Shown: positions 37,242 through 46,979, counted from the stretch's first letter. The stretch is DNA of 64,000 bases from Engelhardtia mirabilis (GCA_007751255.1 CP036296.1:4340001-4404000); one strand, 5' to 3'. Notes: generated from the sequence alone by a model not told the origin. Numbers and translations are program-made.

Positions 37242-39977
37242 ATGATCTCGATCGCAGTCTTGGCCCTCGTAGTGCCGTCGGCCCCAGTTGTCGGACCCAC
37301 CGCCCTCCAATGGCCGTCCGCGGTGGACCAGACTCCGGAGCTTCCCCCTACGGCGAAGGTGCCGAGATTCGTCGACGTCGCCCCACAGATGGCGAGCGCC
37401 GGCAGCGCTTCCCCCTACGACAACATCGGAACGGCTCGGGGCCAGGCCTGGGTCGACATCGTCGGGCCGGGCCTGACCGACCCGAGCCTGCCGGGCCCCC
37501 CCGACGGCCTGTTGGACCTGGTCCAGCTCAACTCCAACTCGCCGGCCTTCCCAGCCGGAGCCGGCCCGGGAGCTTGGACCATCGGTCCGGTGGGCACCAT
37601 CCAACATCCCTGCCTGGTCTTCCGCCGTGAGGCGGACGGGAGCCTGACCGAGATGGCCGCCGCGATGTCGGCGCCGACTGGAACGGGATTCGGACTCGAG
37701 TATCCGGGGGGCTCGCCCTGGGGCATCGCCGCCGGGGACACCGATGCGGACGGGGACACGGACCTGATGATCGCCTGCGGCGGGTTCAACATGGACGCGC
37801 CCAACGCGGTATTGCGAAACAACGGCGACGGCACCTTCACCTACAACACGCCCCCAGGCGCCCCACGCCAGGCCAGCTTCGTGTCGGTTCTGTTCGACCC
37901 GGATCGGGACGGCGATCTGGATCTCTACGTCGGCAACGGTGGCGACAAGCTGAGTCAGCTCTACGGCGGCACGCCCAATCCGAACACCGTCGACCGCTTC
38001 TACTTGAACGACGGCACGGGCAACTACTCCGAGAACACCGAGGCCGCCGGTCTGGCGCTCAAGAGCAGCACCTTCACGGCAGTGACTGCGGACCTGGACC
38101 TCGACGGTGACCAGGACCTGGTCGTGTCCTGCTTCAAGCAGCTCAACAAGGTCTTCTACAGCAACGGCGACGGGACCTTCTCGTTCATGCGGCCCGAGGG
38201 CAGCGCCGCGGGCTCGCCCCTCAACATCGCCGACCTCTCACCAGATCCGGACTTCGCCGGGTCCGAGGAGTTCCCCCCCGGCTACCTCTCGAGCCTCGTG
38301 GGCACACCGATCCTCGGCAAGTGGTCGATGCCGGTGGAGGCCGCGGACTTCAACGGCGACGGCTGGATCGACCTGTTCTTCGGGAGCTGGTCCTACCAGA
38401 TCCCGGACACATCACCGCTGACCGCCGAGGGGTCGTTCTTCGGCCCGTACGAACGGGCGCACTTGTATCTCAACATCGGTGACGTCGACGGGGACGGCAC
38501 GGGTGAGGGCATCTTCAACGAGGTCGCTACGGAGGTCGGCATCGACCACGTGGGCGGCACCATGGGCGCGGTGGCCGGGGACTTCAACGCCGACGGCTGG
38601 GTCGACCTCTTCGTCGGCGGCGGAGGACCGGACCTCGACGCCCACGTCGAAGAGGACTACCTCTACATCAACGAGCCCAGCGCCTGGCCGGACAACTTCC
38701 TGAGCAACCCCTTCCAGCCCCTCGGCAAGGCCTTCTACGAGGTTGGCGCCGTGGCGGGGACCTACCTGAACCGGGAGATGTCCCACGGGGTCAACATCTG
38801 GCGCTCGGACAGCGGCCGCATCGACCTCTCGGTCGGCAACGGCGGGCCGGCGCTGTTCGACCTGGGCCAGATCAACCGCTACTTCCGCAACGACGGCAAC
38901 GGCGACGGTTCGTTCGACCAGACCTTCGGCGTCACCGTCAACGAGACGAGCGGCGCGCCGGCCGCCTTCGGGACGCGGGTCGAGTTGATCCGCGACGGTG
39001 GCGGTGGCGTGGGCCAGACCCTGGTGCTCGAGAAGGCCGCGAACCACGGCTTCTCGTCCCAGACCATGGGGCCGATGGCCGTGGGCGGCGGCGGAGCGAA
39101 GCTGCTGGCGAGCAACGTCCATTGGGCCAGCGGGCGGCACAGCGGCCGGCTGCATTGGCCCGCCGGCCCGACCTCGGGCGACCTCGAGTTCGACGAGCCC
39201 GAGATCTCCGTGCATCTGACCCGCCGGCCGCAGACCGACGGCAAGACGAGCCTGGGAGCCGAGGTCGTCAACTACTCCTCCACGACGACGAACTCGTCGC
39301 TGCTCCTGGCAGCCCTGCTGCCCCAGGCCCAGTCGGTGGCGCTCGGGCCCGTGGCGGTTGTCGTGCCTTTCTTCGCCCTGCAGCCGGGTGAAGACCTCTC
39401 CCTGGCCGGGACGGTGCCCAACCTGCCCACCGGTCTCTACGTCCTGGTCCTCGCCAGTTGGGCCGACGGGTCGATCCAAGGCGTTTCGTCCATCTGGCAC
39501 GAGCCGATGACCGCACCAGGGCCGCCCCAGGGCCTGATGGACATCGCGGCTCTCGAGCCCGAGCGGCGTTTCGAGGCCCGCGGCGAGCTGACCGTCCAGG
39601 CACAGCGCTTGCGCTTGGCGGCCCAGTCCGACAAGGAGCCCGGCCGTGAACTGACCGCGAGCGATCGCGCGACCATCGAGCTGCCCGGCGGCGACCGACT
39701 GACCTGGGACGAGGGAAGACTGACTCTCGAGGTCTTCGGTCACCAGGCAGCCTCGCTACAGGTCGAGCCCGACGGGAAGCTCTTCATGATCGTGGGTGGG
39801 CCAACGAGTTGCTGCGAAATCGTTCGCCTCGACTGGATCTCACAAGTCGTCCTGGAGGGCGTCGACGAGTCCACCTTGAGAGTCGACGGGCGCTCGGTCA
39901 TGGTCGAACAGGCGCAGGCCGCTGAACCATCGACCGAGAGCAGTACGGACGCCGATTCCGCCGCGCTCCCCGAGTAG
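37242..39977 (+). CDS. Secreted FG-GAP/VCBS repeat protein
   Basis: 911 residues. A signal-like N-terminus (MISIAVLALVVPSAPVVG) fixes the start at 37242; the upstream in-frame extension overlaps the divergent promoter. Residues 45-600 contain FG-GAP blades with Ca loops (AAGDTDADGDTDLMIACGG, LFDPDRDGDLDLYVGNGG, VAGDFNADGWVDLFVGGGG). A degenerate ASPIC/UnbV-like region follows (FGTRVELIRDGGGG...). The last 250 residues are beta-rich and unlike known domains to my eye. There is no Shine-Dalgarno. It is transcribed divergently from another FG-GAP gene, suggesting a shared extracellular role. Confidence 0.83.
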   Translation: MISIAVLALVVPSAPVVGPTALQWPSAVDQTPELPPTAKVPRFVDVAPQMASAGSASPYDNIGTARGQAWVDIVGPGLTDPSLPGPPDGLLDLVQLNSNSPAFPAGAGPGAWTIGPVGTIQHPCLVFRREADGSLTEMAAAMSAPTGTGFGLEYPGGSPWGIAAGDTDADGDTDLMIACGGFNMDAPNAVLRNNGDGTFTYNTPPGAPRQASFVSVLFDPDRDGDLDLYVGNGGDKLSQLYGGTPNPNTVDRFYLNDGTGNYSENTEAAGLALKSSTFTAVTADLDLDGDQDLVVSCFKQLNKVFYSNGDGTFSFMRPEGSAAGSPLNIADLSPDPDFAGSEEFPPGYLSSLVGTPILGKWSMPVEAADFNGDGWIDLFFGSWSYQIPDTSPLTAEGSFFGPYERAHLYLNIGDVDGDGTGEGIFNEVATEVGIDHVGGTMGAVAGDFNADGWVDLFVGGGGPDLDAHVEEDYLYINEPSAWPDNFLSNPFQPLGKAFYEVGAVAGTYLNREMSHGVNIWRSDSGRIDLSVGNGGPALFDLGQINRYFRNDGNGDGSFDQTFGVTVNETSGAPAAFGTRVELIRDGGGGVGQTLVLEKAANHGFSSQTMGPMAVGGGGAKLLASNVHWASGRHSGRLHWPAGPTSGDLEFDEPEISVHLTRRPQTDGKTSLGAEVVNYSSTTTNSSLLLAALLPQAQSVALGPVAVVVPFFALQPGEDLSLAGTVPNLPTGLYVLVLASWADGSIQGVSSIWHEPMTAPGPPQGLMDIAALEPERRFEARGELTVQAQRLRLAAQSDKEPGRELTASDRATIELPGGDRLTWDEGRLTLEVFGHQAASLQVEPDGKLFMIVGGPTSCCEIVRLDWISQVVLEGVDESTLRVDGRSVMVEQAQAAEPSTESSTDADSAALPE

Positions 39978-40065
39978 AACGGGGTGCGAGGGCGGGTTGG
40001 ACGCTGCCGCCCGCTTGATCGCCGGACGGGTGTTCGCCGGTCGTGCGTACTCGCTTGCCCGGCTC

Positions 40066-40148
40066 CTGGCGGGGCCTTGGCGCTGCGGTCCCCGGAGGCG
40101 GCCCTGATCGGGTCGTCGAGGTCGACCGTCGTGCCAAGGTCCCGCCAG
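40066..40148. other. Long inverted repeat in a convergent intergenic region
   Basis: A 16-base arm (40066-40081) pairs with 40133-40148, with 15 Watson-Crick pairs and one G.U pair in plus-strand RNA. The 51-base loop can form an inner CGGTC/GACCG stem (40086-40090 with 40124-40128). The region 39978-40227 holds no gene. It may be a bidirectional terminator, a structured 3' end or a small RNA. Confidence 0.45.
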
Positions 40149-40227
40149 GGTCCGAAGGGCCGCCGATGTTTGCCGGTTGACGGGCGAGTCGTGGTCACGA
40201 ACCCGGTCCAGCGTCGCCGCTCGACTG

Positions 40228-43209
40228 TCAGTCGTACTGCGGCGTCGGATCGACCGGGCGCGCCGGACGTAGCCCGATGAATTCGGCTCCGAAGTCCGGT
40301 GTCACGTAGAGGCGGAAGGCCGAGCGGGCGATCGCCGCGGGACTGTTGAAGCTGCCTCCGCGGCACACGCGCTCGAGCACCCCACGCTCCACCACGACAG
40401 GGTCCGGTCCCGATCGTTCCTCGCCGTAGGCGCCCTCGACGTACTCGTCCAAGCACCACTCCCACACGTTCCCCAGGGTGTCGTGCAGCCCGAAGCCGTT
40501 GGCGGCATAGCTCCCGACGCGGGCGTGCAGGGCATTGCCGTCGTCCACCGACGCCTCCCAGGCAGAGAAGTGCTCGCCGCCGTTGGCCTTGGCGAAGGCG
40601 TCGGCGATGTTCGCGGCATTCGACAGGGACTCGACCTCGTCCCCCGGCCAGAAGACCGTTTCGGTCCCGCCGCGGCAGGCGTACTCCCACTGGGCCTCGG
40701 TTGGCAGGGTCAGGCCCAAGAGGTCGACGGTTCGCTTGGCGTCACGCCAGGAGACCTGCTCCACCGGGTGCATGGTGGACCAGTCGAGGTTGTGCCGATT
40801 GAGACGCCGGTCGTACTGCGCCGCGCCGACACCGCTGGGGTTGATGCCCGCGATGCGCTGCCACTGCCCTTGGGTCATCTCGTACTTGGAGATGAAGAAG
40901 GCCGACAACTCCACGTCGCGCAGCGGCCCCTCGTTGGGGCGCGCGGCAGGATCGTAGTTGGGCGCGAGCTCGTCGATCGACTGGGCCCCCATCGCGAAGG
41001 TCCCGGCGGGAATCAGCACGAAGACGAGCGCCGACTCCTCGGTGATCGCCAGCCGACCGTCACGATCGCGACGGGGCACGGTCCCGGTCTGTAGGTGCGC
41101 GAACTCCCACAGGCCCGAGTCGGGGTCGGCGCCAATCGGAACCAGCCCCTGTTGGGGCGCGAGCTCCATGCCGGCGTATTGGGGTGAAGCGGCGATGCCC
41201 TCGACAGCCAGCTCCCAGCGCCGGCGGACCGAATCCGAGCTGATGCTGGCCTCCACCAGGTTGCTGGCGAAGTCGCGGCGACGGGCGATGCCCCAGCCGA
41301 ACTCCTCGGTCAAGGTGTCGCCCGCCAAGCCGTTCTTGGGGTCGTGCAGCGCCTCGATCCCGCGCACCAGCCCGCTCAGTTGACGGTGCCACCAGGCCTC
41401 CTCGGGACTGGCGAAGACGCGCAGCCCCATGCCGATCTCGAGTTCGGCGATGGCCGCTTCAACCTGGCCGAGCTCGATCCGTGCCGCTTCCGGATCGGCG
41501 GCGGAGCCGGCCTCGAGCTCCGTTTCCAATCCGCTCCGGTAGCCGCGCAGGGCTGCCAGCTCAGTCCCCTCGGCAAGCTCCTCGGCCCGCGCGAGGCGCT
41601 CGGGGTCTTCCACAGGTACCGCTCGCGAGCGCAGGTCCGCCAGCCTCGCGCGGTGCTGATCGAGGCTTGGCCGGGCCTTCAAGTCGTGGTCCGGATCGGC
41701 CCCGCGCCCCTCGAGCAACTGCCGCGCATCACTCAACCAGGCCTCGTAGCGCGGCAACATCTGCGGCCTCGCAGGCCAGAGCTTCTGCGCGCCAGCGATC
41801 AGCCCAGCCAGGTCCTGGGACGCCGAGAGGGACAACACGTCGTCCAGCCGGCGCGTCGCCAGGCTGGTCTGCGCGGAGATCTCCTCGGCACGCTCGTTGG
41901 CCAGGACCGCCAGCCGGGCGTTCGACTCGCTGGTCCGCAAGGTTCGAACCAGCAACAGGCTGACCACCACCAACGCCAACAGGGAGACGGAGGTCGCCGC
42001 GCTCACCGCGGGGTTGCGCTTGGACCACTTGACCAGCCTAGCCCAGCGACCCGGGGGCTGGGCCACGATCGGCTCGTTGGCCAGGTGCCGGCGCAGGTCG
42101 TCGGCCAGCTCGCGCATCGACTGGTAGCGGCGGCCGGGGGCCTTGTCGATCGCCTTGCTGCAGATCACCGCCAACTCCGAGGGACACTGGGACCGAAAGC
42201 GCGAGACCAGCGGCGGGTCGACGACCACGATCTTCTCCGCGATCTGGTGCGTCGTGTCACCCTCGAAGGGCCGTCGCAGGGCCAGGGTCTCGTAGAGCAT
42301 CACCCCCAGACTGAAGATGTCCGTGCGGTGGTCCAGGCCCATGCGCTTGGCCGCGACCTGCTCGGGGCTCATGTAGTAGAAGGTGCCCGCGAAGTCCCCG
42401 GTCTGCGAGAGCACGGGGTCGTCCTGGACCCGCGCCAGGCCGAAGTCGGTGACCTTGGGCACGTCCCCCGTCGCCAGCAGGATGTTGGCCGGCTTGATGT
42501 CACGGTGGATCACCCCGGCGTCGTGGGCTGCCTGCAGGCCGTCGGCGATCGCGGCGAAGGTCTCCGCCGTCCAACGGTAGTGCGCCGGCTCGACCCCATC
42601 CGCGGCGCGCAGGGCGTCGATGCGATCCTTGAGCGTGTAGGAACCAGCGACGAACTCCTGGGCGATCCAGGCCAGGCCCTCGTTGACGCCGGTCGCGATG
42701 GTGCCGACCAGGTTGGGGTGGCTGAGTCGCCCCCCGGCGCGGGCCTCGCGGGCGAAGAGGTCGAGGCTCTTGCGGTCCACGCGCTCGGGCAGCACCAACT
42801 TGAGCGCGACCGTGCGACCCAGGCTCTCCTGCCTGGCCTCCCAGACGACGCCCATGCCCCCGCGACCGACCTCGCGCACGAGCTTGAAGTCGCCCACCTG
42901 CGACTTCGATCGTAGGTCGCCACCGATGCCGGGGCTGGACCGGCCGGGGCTGGAATGGCCGGGGCTGGAAGGAATCGCGTAGCGGGTGAAGCCGGCGCCG
43001 TCCGGTTCATCGGTCCCGCGCTCCAACGCGCCCCCGATCCGCATCATCTCCTCGAAGATCTGCGCGGCGACCTTCATCAAGTCGCTGTCGGAACGGCACT
43101 CGTCCTGCTGTGCCAGCCAGCTGCGCCAGTGGTCACTGGCGTTGGACTCGCGGTCGACGAGGAAGCGGGCGAGCAGCGATCGGGCGCGGGATTCGATGAA
43201 CTCGGACAC
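40228..43209 (-). CDS. Ser/Thr protein kinase fused to a formylglycine-generating-enzyme-like (SUMF1) domain
   Basis: 993 residues, GTG start. The Hanks-type kinase domain is at about 108-375: glycine loop GRGGMG (115-120), Lys 137 in VALK, HRDIKP (235-240), DFG (255-257), and APE-like MSPEQ. All catalytic residues are present. A linker with SSPG repeats precedes it (81-95). A membrane helix lies near 400-420 (SLLALVVVSLLLV), then a helical region to about 700. The C-terminal part (about 720-980) is an FGE-sulfatase domain: IPAGTFAMG, YEMTQGQW, HPVEQVSW, LPTEAQWEYACRGG, GNVWEWC and RGGSF. This fusion is common in Planctomycetes, where the FGE part probably senses rather than catalyses. Confidence 0.93.
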   Translation of the reverse strand: MSEFIESRARSLLARFLVDRESNASDHWRSWLAQQDECRSDSDLMKVAAQIFEEMMRIGGALERGTDEPDGAGFTRYAIPSSPGHSSPGRSSPGIGGDLRSKSQVGDFKLVREVGRGGMGVVWEARQESLGRTVALKLVLPERVDRKSLDLFAREARAGGRLSHPNLVGTIATGVNEGLAWIAQEFVAGSYTLKDRIDALRAADGVEPAHYRWTAETFAAIADGLQAAHDAGVIHRDIKPANILLATGDVPKVTDFGLARVQDDPVLSQTGDFAGTFYYMSPEQVAAKRMGLDHRTDIFSLGVMLYETLALRRPFEGDTTHQIAEKIVVVDPPLVSRFRSQCPSELAVICSKAIDKAPGRRYQSMRELADDLRRHLANEPIVAQPPGRWARLVKWSKRNPAVSAATSVSLLALVVVSLLLVRTLRTSESNARLAVLANERAEEISAQTSLATRRLDDVLSLSASQDLAGLIAGAQKLWPARPQMLPRYEAWLSDARQLLEGRGADPDHDLKARPSLDQHRARLADLRSRAVPVEDPERLARAEELAEGTELAALRGYRSGLETELEAGSAADPEAARIELGQVEAAIAELEIGMGLRVFASPEEAWWHRQLSGLVRGIEALHDPKNGLAGDTLTEEFGWGIARRRDFASNLVEASISSDSVRRRWELAVEGIAASPQYAGMELAPQQGLVPIGADPDSGLWEFAHLQTGTVPRRDRDGRLAITEESALVFVLIPAGTFAMGAQSIDELAPNYDPAARPNEGPLRDVELSAFFISKYEMTQGQWQRIAGINPSGVGAAQYDRRLNRHNLDWSTMHPVEQVSWRDAKRTVDLLGLTLPTEAQWEYACRGGTETVFWPGDEVESLSNAANIADAFAKANGGEHFSAWEASVDDGNALHARVGSYAANGFGLHDTLGNVWEWCLDEYVEGAYGEERSGPDPVVVERGVLERVCRGGSFNSPAAIARSAFRLYVTPDFGAEFIGLRPARPVDPTPQYD
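42929..42973 (-). repeat. 15-bp in-frame tandem repeat in the kinase gene
   Basis: Three copies of a unit beginning CCGGGGCTGGA on the plus strand (42929-42943, 42944-42958, 42959-42973). They encode the SSPG-type repeat in the linker before the kinase domain. The length is a multiple of 3, so copy changes keep the frame. Confidence 0.88.
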
Positions 43210-43262
43210 TTGGCGGCGCTCGAGCAGGCCGTCGGGCGGGACAGCTACTGCCGACGAGCATC

Positions 43263-43279
43263 GGAGCGCTCAGCGCTCC
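43263..43279. promoter_or_regulatory. Operator-like palindrome upstream of the kinase gene
   Basis: GGAGCGCT (43263-43270) and AGCGCTCC (43272-43279) form a perfect 8-bp dyad about a single base. It lies 54 bases before the kinase start and just downstream of a minus-strand TGCTATCCT (43303-43295), a -10 candidate. A repressor site between promoter and gene would fit; so would an RNA hairpin. Confidence 0.4.
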
Positions 43280-43465
43280 ACTCTCCTCGGCCCGAGGATA
43301 GCAACGCCCCCCGGCGACGGTGAGCGCGCGTTGGCCTCGACCTGTCCGGGCCGCCCCCCCACTCGTCCTCGGGTCGACGGCTCGGCCCGACCCGACCCTC
43401 GCAGCACGAGGGTTACGGAAACAGGCGCAGCCCGCGCGGGCCTGGCCCTCGGGGCCCCGGCGCGG

Positions 43466-44443
43466 TCAGTCGCAGGCGACGACCTGACCAGAGGCGAAGA
43501 CCACCCGACGGTGCTCACCGGCCGGCACGCGTTCCCCGGCCAGAACCAGGCATTCGGTCAAGTGCGCTCCGGCCGCGACCACGGCACCGGCCATGACCAC
43601 CGTCCGCTCCAAGCGCGCCGAAGGGTCCACCTTCGCGTCGGGAGCCACGAAGAAACGATGGCCCTCGCGCTCGAGCACGTGGAGGTTGAGGTCGAGCAGG
43701 TCGGAGGGTTCGGAGAGGTTGAGGTCGCGCTGGACGACGGGGGCGGGAATCACCCCGTAGCCGTCCTCGATGAAGATCTGGATCGCGTCCGTCAGCTCGT
43801 ACTCGTCCCGCAGGGCCGTGCGAGGGGTGTGGCGGATGGAGTCGAAGATGGCCGGATCGAAGAGGTACAGGCCGCAACCCTTCAAGTTGGTCCGCGGGTG
43901 CCTGGGCTTCTCGATCACTCGCCGCACCATCCCGGCCTCGTCGAGGTCGACAGTGAAGTTGCGCCGGATCGCCGCGGGGTCCGACTCGACCTTGACCGCC
44001 AGGACCGCGTCGACACCGGGCCGCTCGAAGAGCTCGAGCATCGAGCCCAGGTTCTCGGTCTCGAAGAAGATGTCGCCCAGGAACAGCAGGAAGGGCCGCG
44101 TCAGGTGCGGCTCGAGCTGGCCCACCGCGTGGGCGATGCCGAGCATCTGGTCCTGCTCGACGTAGCGCAGGTGCACGCCGAACTGGGACCCGTCGCCGAG
44201 TTCCTGGACCACGCGGTGACCCAGGTGACCGATCACGATCGTGATCTCGCGCACGCCGAGGTCCCGCATGGCCTCGATCTGCCAGACCATCAAGGGCCGG
44301 TCCAGCAGCGGCAACAACGGCTTCGGGTAGCGCTCGCTGAAGGGGCGGATCCGCTTGCCCTTCCCGGCAGCGAGGATGACGCCCTCGATCGGGGCGTCGC
44401 TCGGGGCCGCCGGGGCGGCGCTCTCGGGGGGGCTCTCGCTCAT
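43466..44443 (-). CDS. Sugar-phosphate nucleotidyltransferase
   Basis: 325 residues. The N-terminal GVILAAGKGKRIRPFSERYP, then KPLLPLLDRP, is the nucleotide-binding signature of the NTP_transferase family (RmlA, GlmU and UgpG relatives). LLFLGDIFFE corresponds to the metal-binding Asp motif. The C-terminus is a short left-handed beta-helix-like tail (PDAKVDPSARLERTVVMAG). It should activate a sugar for surface polysaccharide; the specific sugar cannot be told from sequence. The minus-strand motif GTTAGGCT (44503-44496), 52 bases upstream, is a -10 candidate. Confidence 0.88.
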   Translation of the reverse strand: MSESPPESAAPAAPSDAPIEGVILAAGKGKRIRPFSERYPKPLLPLLDRPLMVWQIEAMRDLGVREITIVIGHLGHRVVQELGDGSQFGVHLRYVEQDQMLGIAHAVGQLEPHLTRPFLLFLGDIFFETENLGSMLELFERPGVDAVLAVKVESDPAAIRRNFTVDLDEAGMVRRVIEKPRHPRTNLKGCGLYLFDPAIFDSIRHTPRTALRDEYELTDAIQIFIEDGYGVIPAPVVQRDLNLSEPSDLLDLNLHVLEREGHRFFVAPDAKVDPSARLERTVVMAGAVVAAGAHLTECLVLAGERVPAGEHRRVVFASGQVVACD

Positions 44444-44582
44444 GGTGTCTGCCGACGGTCGATCGTGGCGCGTTTCGGTGGGTCGGATCGGGGAGAGCCT
44501 AACAGCCCCGCAAGGGGAGCCCCAACTTCAGGCGATGCGACGACGCGGGCCGCCCCGACGACACTCGGTCATCGGCAGCTGC

Positions 44583-44597
44583 CCGCGTCGATCGCGG
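44583..44597 (-). terminator. Hairpin directly after the FG-GAP lipoprotein stop
   Basis: CCGCG (44583-44587) pairs with CGCGG (44593-44597) with a 5-base loop, adjoining the stop codon at 44598-44600. The stem is only 5 bp and has no U-tract, so the call is tentative. Confidence 0.3.
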
Positions 44598-46979
44598 TCA
44601 CTTGGTCTTTCCGCGGGCGAACCAAAGGGTGTCGGATTCGGGCGAGAGCATCAGTAGCTCGGGAGCCACGTCGCCCTCGGTATCGACGAACTGGGCGTGC
44701 TTCACTCCGAAGGGAATCGTCGCCTGGCCCTGGTCCCCGAACAGCAGCGTCTCGACAAACTCGAGCTGGCCCTCGTTCTTGAGGAAGATCGGGCGGCCCG
44801 TCGAGGTCAGGACCGCGAGATCGTCGTCGAGGTCCCCGTCGGCGTCGCCCACCAGGACAGCCGCCGGCTCGTACTCGAACAGCGAGGAGTTGCCCGCCGC
44901 GATCTCCAGGGCGACGTAGTCCCCCAACCCGGCCTTCGAGGTCAGGACCTGGATCGCGGTGGCCAACTGCCCGAGCTGGTTGCAGACCAGCTCGTCGATG
45001 CCGTCCTGGTCCAGGTCGGCCGGGGTGATCTCCGTCGACAGGAAAGGCAGGGCCACGAACGGCCCGGGAGCCAGTTCGCCGGTCCCGTCGCCGACCAGGA
45101 CCACCACGCCGGTGACTGTCTGATCGACCTCGCCGGTGGTGATCGCTGCGTCGACGTTGCCGTCACCATCGAAGTCCCCGACGACCACGGCCAGGGGCCG
45201 GACATCGGGAGTCTCCACCACGGGCAGGGCCGTGAAGCCCAGCTCGCCGTCGCCCAGCAGCACGCGTACGCCGCGATCACCCGAGAGGGTCACCACCATG
45301 TCGGGAAAGCCGTCCCCGTTGAGGTCGCCGCTGTCGACGCCGATTGGCTGCAGGCCCACGCCATAGGAGGTGTTGGCATCGGGAGCTTGGAAGGGCAGCG
45401 CCCCGAGGTTCTCCATGATCCGCACCTCGCTCGACTGGTACACGGCGATGGCCACATCGAGGTCGCCGTCACCGTCGAAGTCCTCGAGCGCCAGGCTGCC
45501 GGGGGTCTCCGCAGCGGTCGGCTCCAGCGGCACTTCGCCAGCGAGTTCGTAGCCGCCCTCGGGCAGACCGCGCAGGAAGGCCACCGAGCGTTGGAACAGG
45601 TCGACGGTGACGACGTCGACGAACTGGTCGCCGTCGAGCTCGCCGGCGCGCAAGAACTGGCTCTCCAGAGGCACCGAGTAGCCCCGAGCCCCGCGGGTTC
45701 CATCGCTGTCATTCCGCAGGATGGTCGTGCCCATCGAGTGCCCGCAGACGATGTCGGGAAACTCGTCGGTGCCCAACTGGCGCACCTCGAGCAGGCGCGG
45801 GAACTTGCCGAGCTCGATGCGCTCGATGCCGTCGTCGGGTGCCTTGCCCTCGCTCGCGAGCGGCATGATCATCAGTTGGCCCGCGTCGAGCAGACCCACC
45901 AGGGCTTCACGCTGGCCGTCCAGGTCCAGGTCGGTGACCTCGAAGGTGCTGACACGACCGCCGACGAAGAGCTCGCCGTAATCCGCCATCACGCCGTCGT
46001 CGCCGCGGAGGTAGAGCTGCACGGACAGCGACTCACCGGAGAGGTCGAACACCGCGATGTCCTCGGTCCCGTCGCCGTCCACGTCGCCGGCGGATTCGAG
46101 CAACGGAATCCGGGGCGCCGGGAGGTCCCAAGTCGGGTCGGCGAAGCTGCCGTCCGCGTTCTGGAGGAACACGGCCACGCTGCCCGGACCCTCGCCGTCG
46201 TAGGCCTGCTCGCCGCCCAGGACGTCGTTCAGACCATCGCCGTCGACGTCGAAGACCAGCGAGCTGAGAACTGCGCCGACGCCGGTCGGACCCGTGGAGG
46301 TCAGGATCTCGGCGACCTCGAGGCCAGGTCCGAGGTCGCGGTAGACGTAGATCGACTGCAGGTCGGGGATCGGCACCAGCAGCGAATCGGTCGGATGGCC
46401 GAGGTTGCCCGCGGACAGGGTCAAGGCGTAGCTGGGCAGCGCGAACTCGTTGGCCAACTCGAGTTCGCCGACGCCCCCACCGGCGGCGGGGTTCCAGTCG
46501 TAGACGCTGAGGCGGCCGATGGTCCCCGCCAGGGCCGCGAGGTCGTCGCCGGCGCGGTCGAGCGCGTTGCCGACGGGCATGTCCGCCGTGACGCCGATCA
46601 AGCTGACGACGGCCACCTCGTCGATGCCATCGCCGTCGAAGTCACCCGACCCGAAGGAGAAGGGCACGCCCGCCGTGGTCAGGCTCTGGACCTTGACGAA
46701 TTCGTCGGGGGCGATCCCCAGCCCCACGGTCAGGCTGGATGAGAAGGGATTGAGCTCCATCAGGTCGTCGAGGCCGTCGCCATCGACGTCCACGAGCGTC
46801 ACGTCGCTCGCGCCTGGAGCACCGAGGATGATCCGCTGGCCGAGCAGCAGTTCGATCTCGGTGGAGCTGATGCCCGAGAAGTCGGAGGTGGAGTCCCCGC
46901 CGCCACCCGTGCAGGCGGTGGAGAGGGCCAGGAGGCCGAAAGGAAGGACGAGAGCGGTTGATCGGAGCAGAATCCGCAT
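44598..46979 (-). CDS. FG-GAP/VCBS repeat lipoprotein
   Basis: 793 residues. The N-terminal LVLPFGLLALSTAC is a signal peptide with an acceptable lipobox (STAC), followed by a Gly/Ser tether, so it is probably a lipoprotein. The rest is made of about a dozen FG-GAP/VCBS blades with loops like VDVDGDGLDDLM, GDFDGDGIDEVAVV, EDFDGDGDLDVAIAVY and GDLNGDGFPDMVV, predicting one or two calcium-bound beta-propellers. ATG at 46979 is chosen for the signal peptide; the longer upstream frame is Arg-rich and spurious. The minus-strand GTTAGGTTT (47123-47115) may be its -10 element. Confidence 0.87.
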   Translation of the reverse strand: MRILLRSTALVLPFGLLALSTACTGGGGDSTSDFSGISSTEIELLLGQRIILGAPGASDVTLVDVDGDGLDDLMELNPFSSSLTVGLGIAPDEFVKVQSLTTAGVPFSFGSGDFDGDGIDEVAVVSLIGVTADMPVGNALDRAGDDLAALAGTIGRLSVYDWNPAAGGGVGELELANEFALPSYALTLSAGNLGHPTDSLLVPIPDLQSIYVYRDLGPGLEVAEILTSTGPTGVGAVLSSLVFDVDGDGLNDVLGGEQAYDGEGPGSVAVFLQNADGSFADPTWDLPAPRIPLLESAGDVDGDGTEDIAVFDLSGESLSVQLYLRGDDGVMADYGELFVGGRVSTFEVTDLDLDGQREALVGLLDAGQLMIMPLASEGKAPDDGIERIELGKFPRLLEVRQLGTDEFPDIVCGHSMGTTILRNDSDGTRGARGYSVPLESQFLRAGELDGDQFVDVVTVDLFQRSVAFLRGLPEGGYELAGEVPLEPTAAETPGSLALEDFDGDGDLDVAIAVYQSSEVRIMENLGALPFQAPDANTSYGVGLQPIGVDSGDLNGDGFPDMVVTLSGDRGVRVLLGDGELGFTALPVVETPDVRPLAVVVGDFDGDGNVDAAITTGEVDQTVTGVVVLVGDGTGELAPGPFVALPFLSTEITPADLDQDGIDELVCNQLGQLATAIQVLTSKAGLGDYVALEIAAGNSSLFEYEPAAVLVGDADGDLDDDLAVLTSTGRPIFLKNEGQLEFVETLLFGDQGQATIPFGVKHAQFVDTEGDVAPELLMLSPESDTLWFARGKTK

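Noticed and set aside
44697-46742. A 681-codon open frame on the plus strand
   Set aside because: It mirrors the FG-GAP lipoprotein gene. Its composition (His/Val/Asp/Arg) reflects the opposite strand and no family motif is present.
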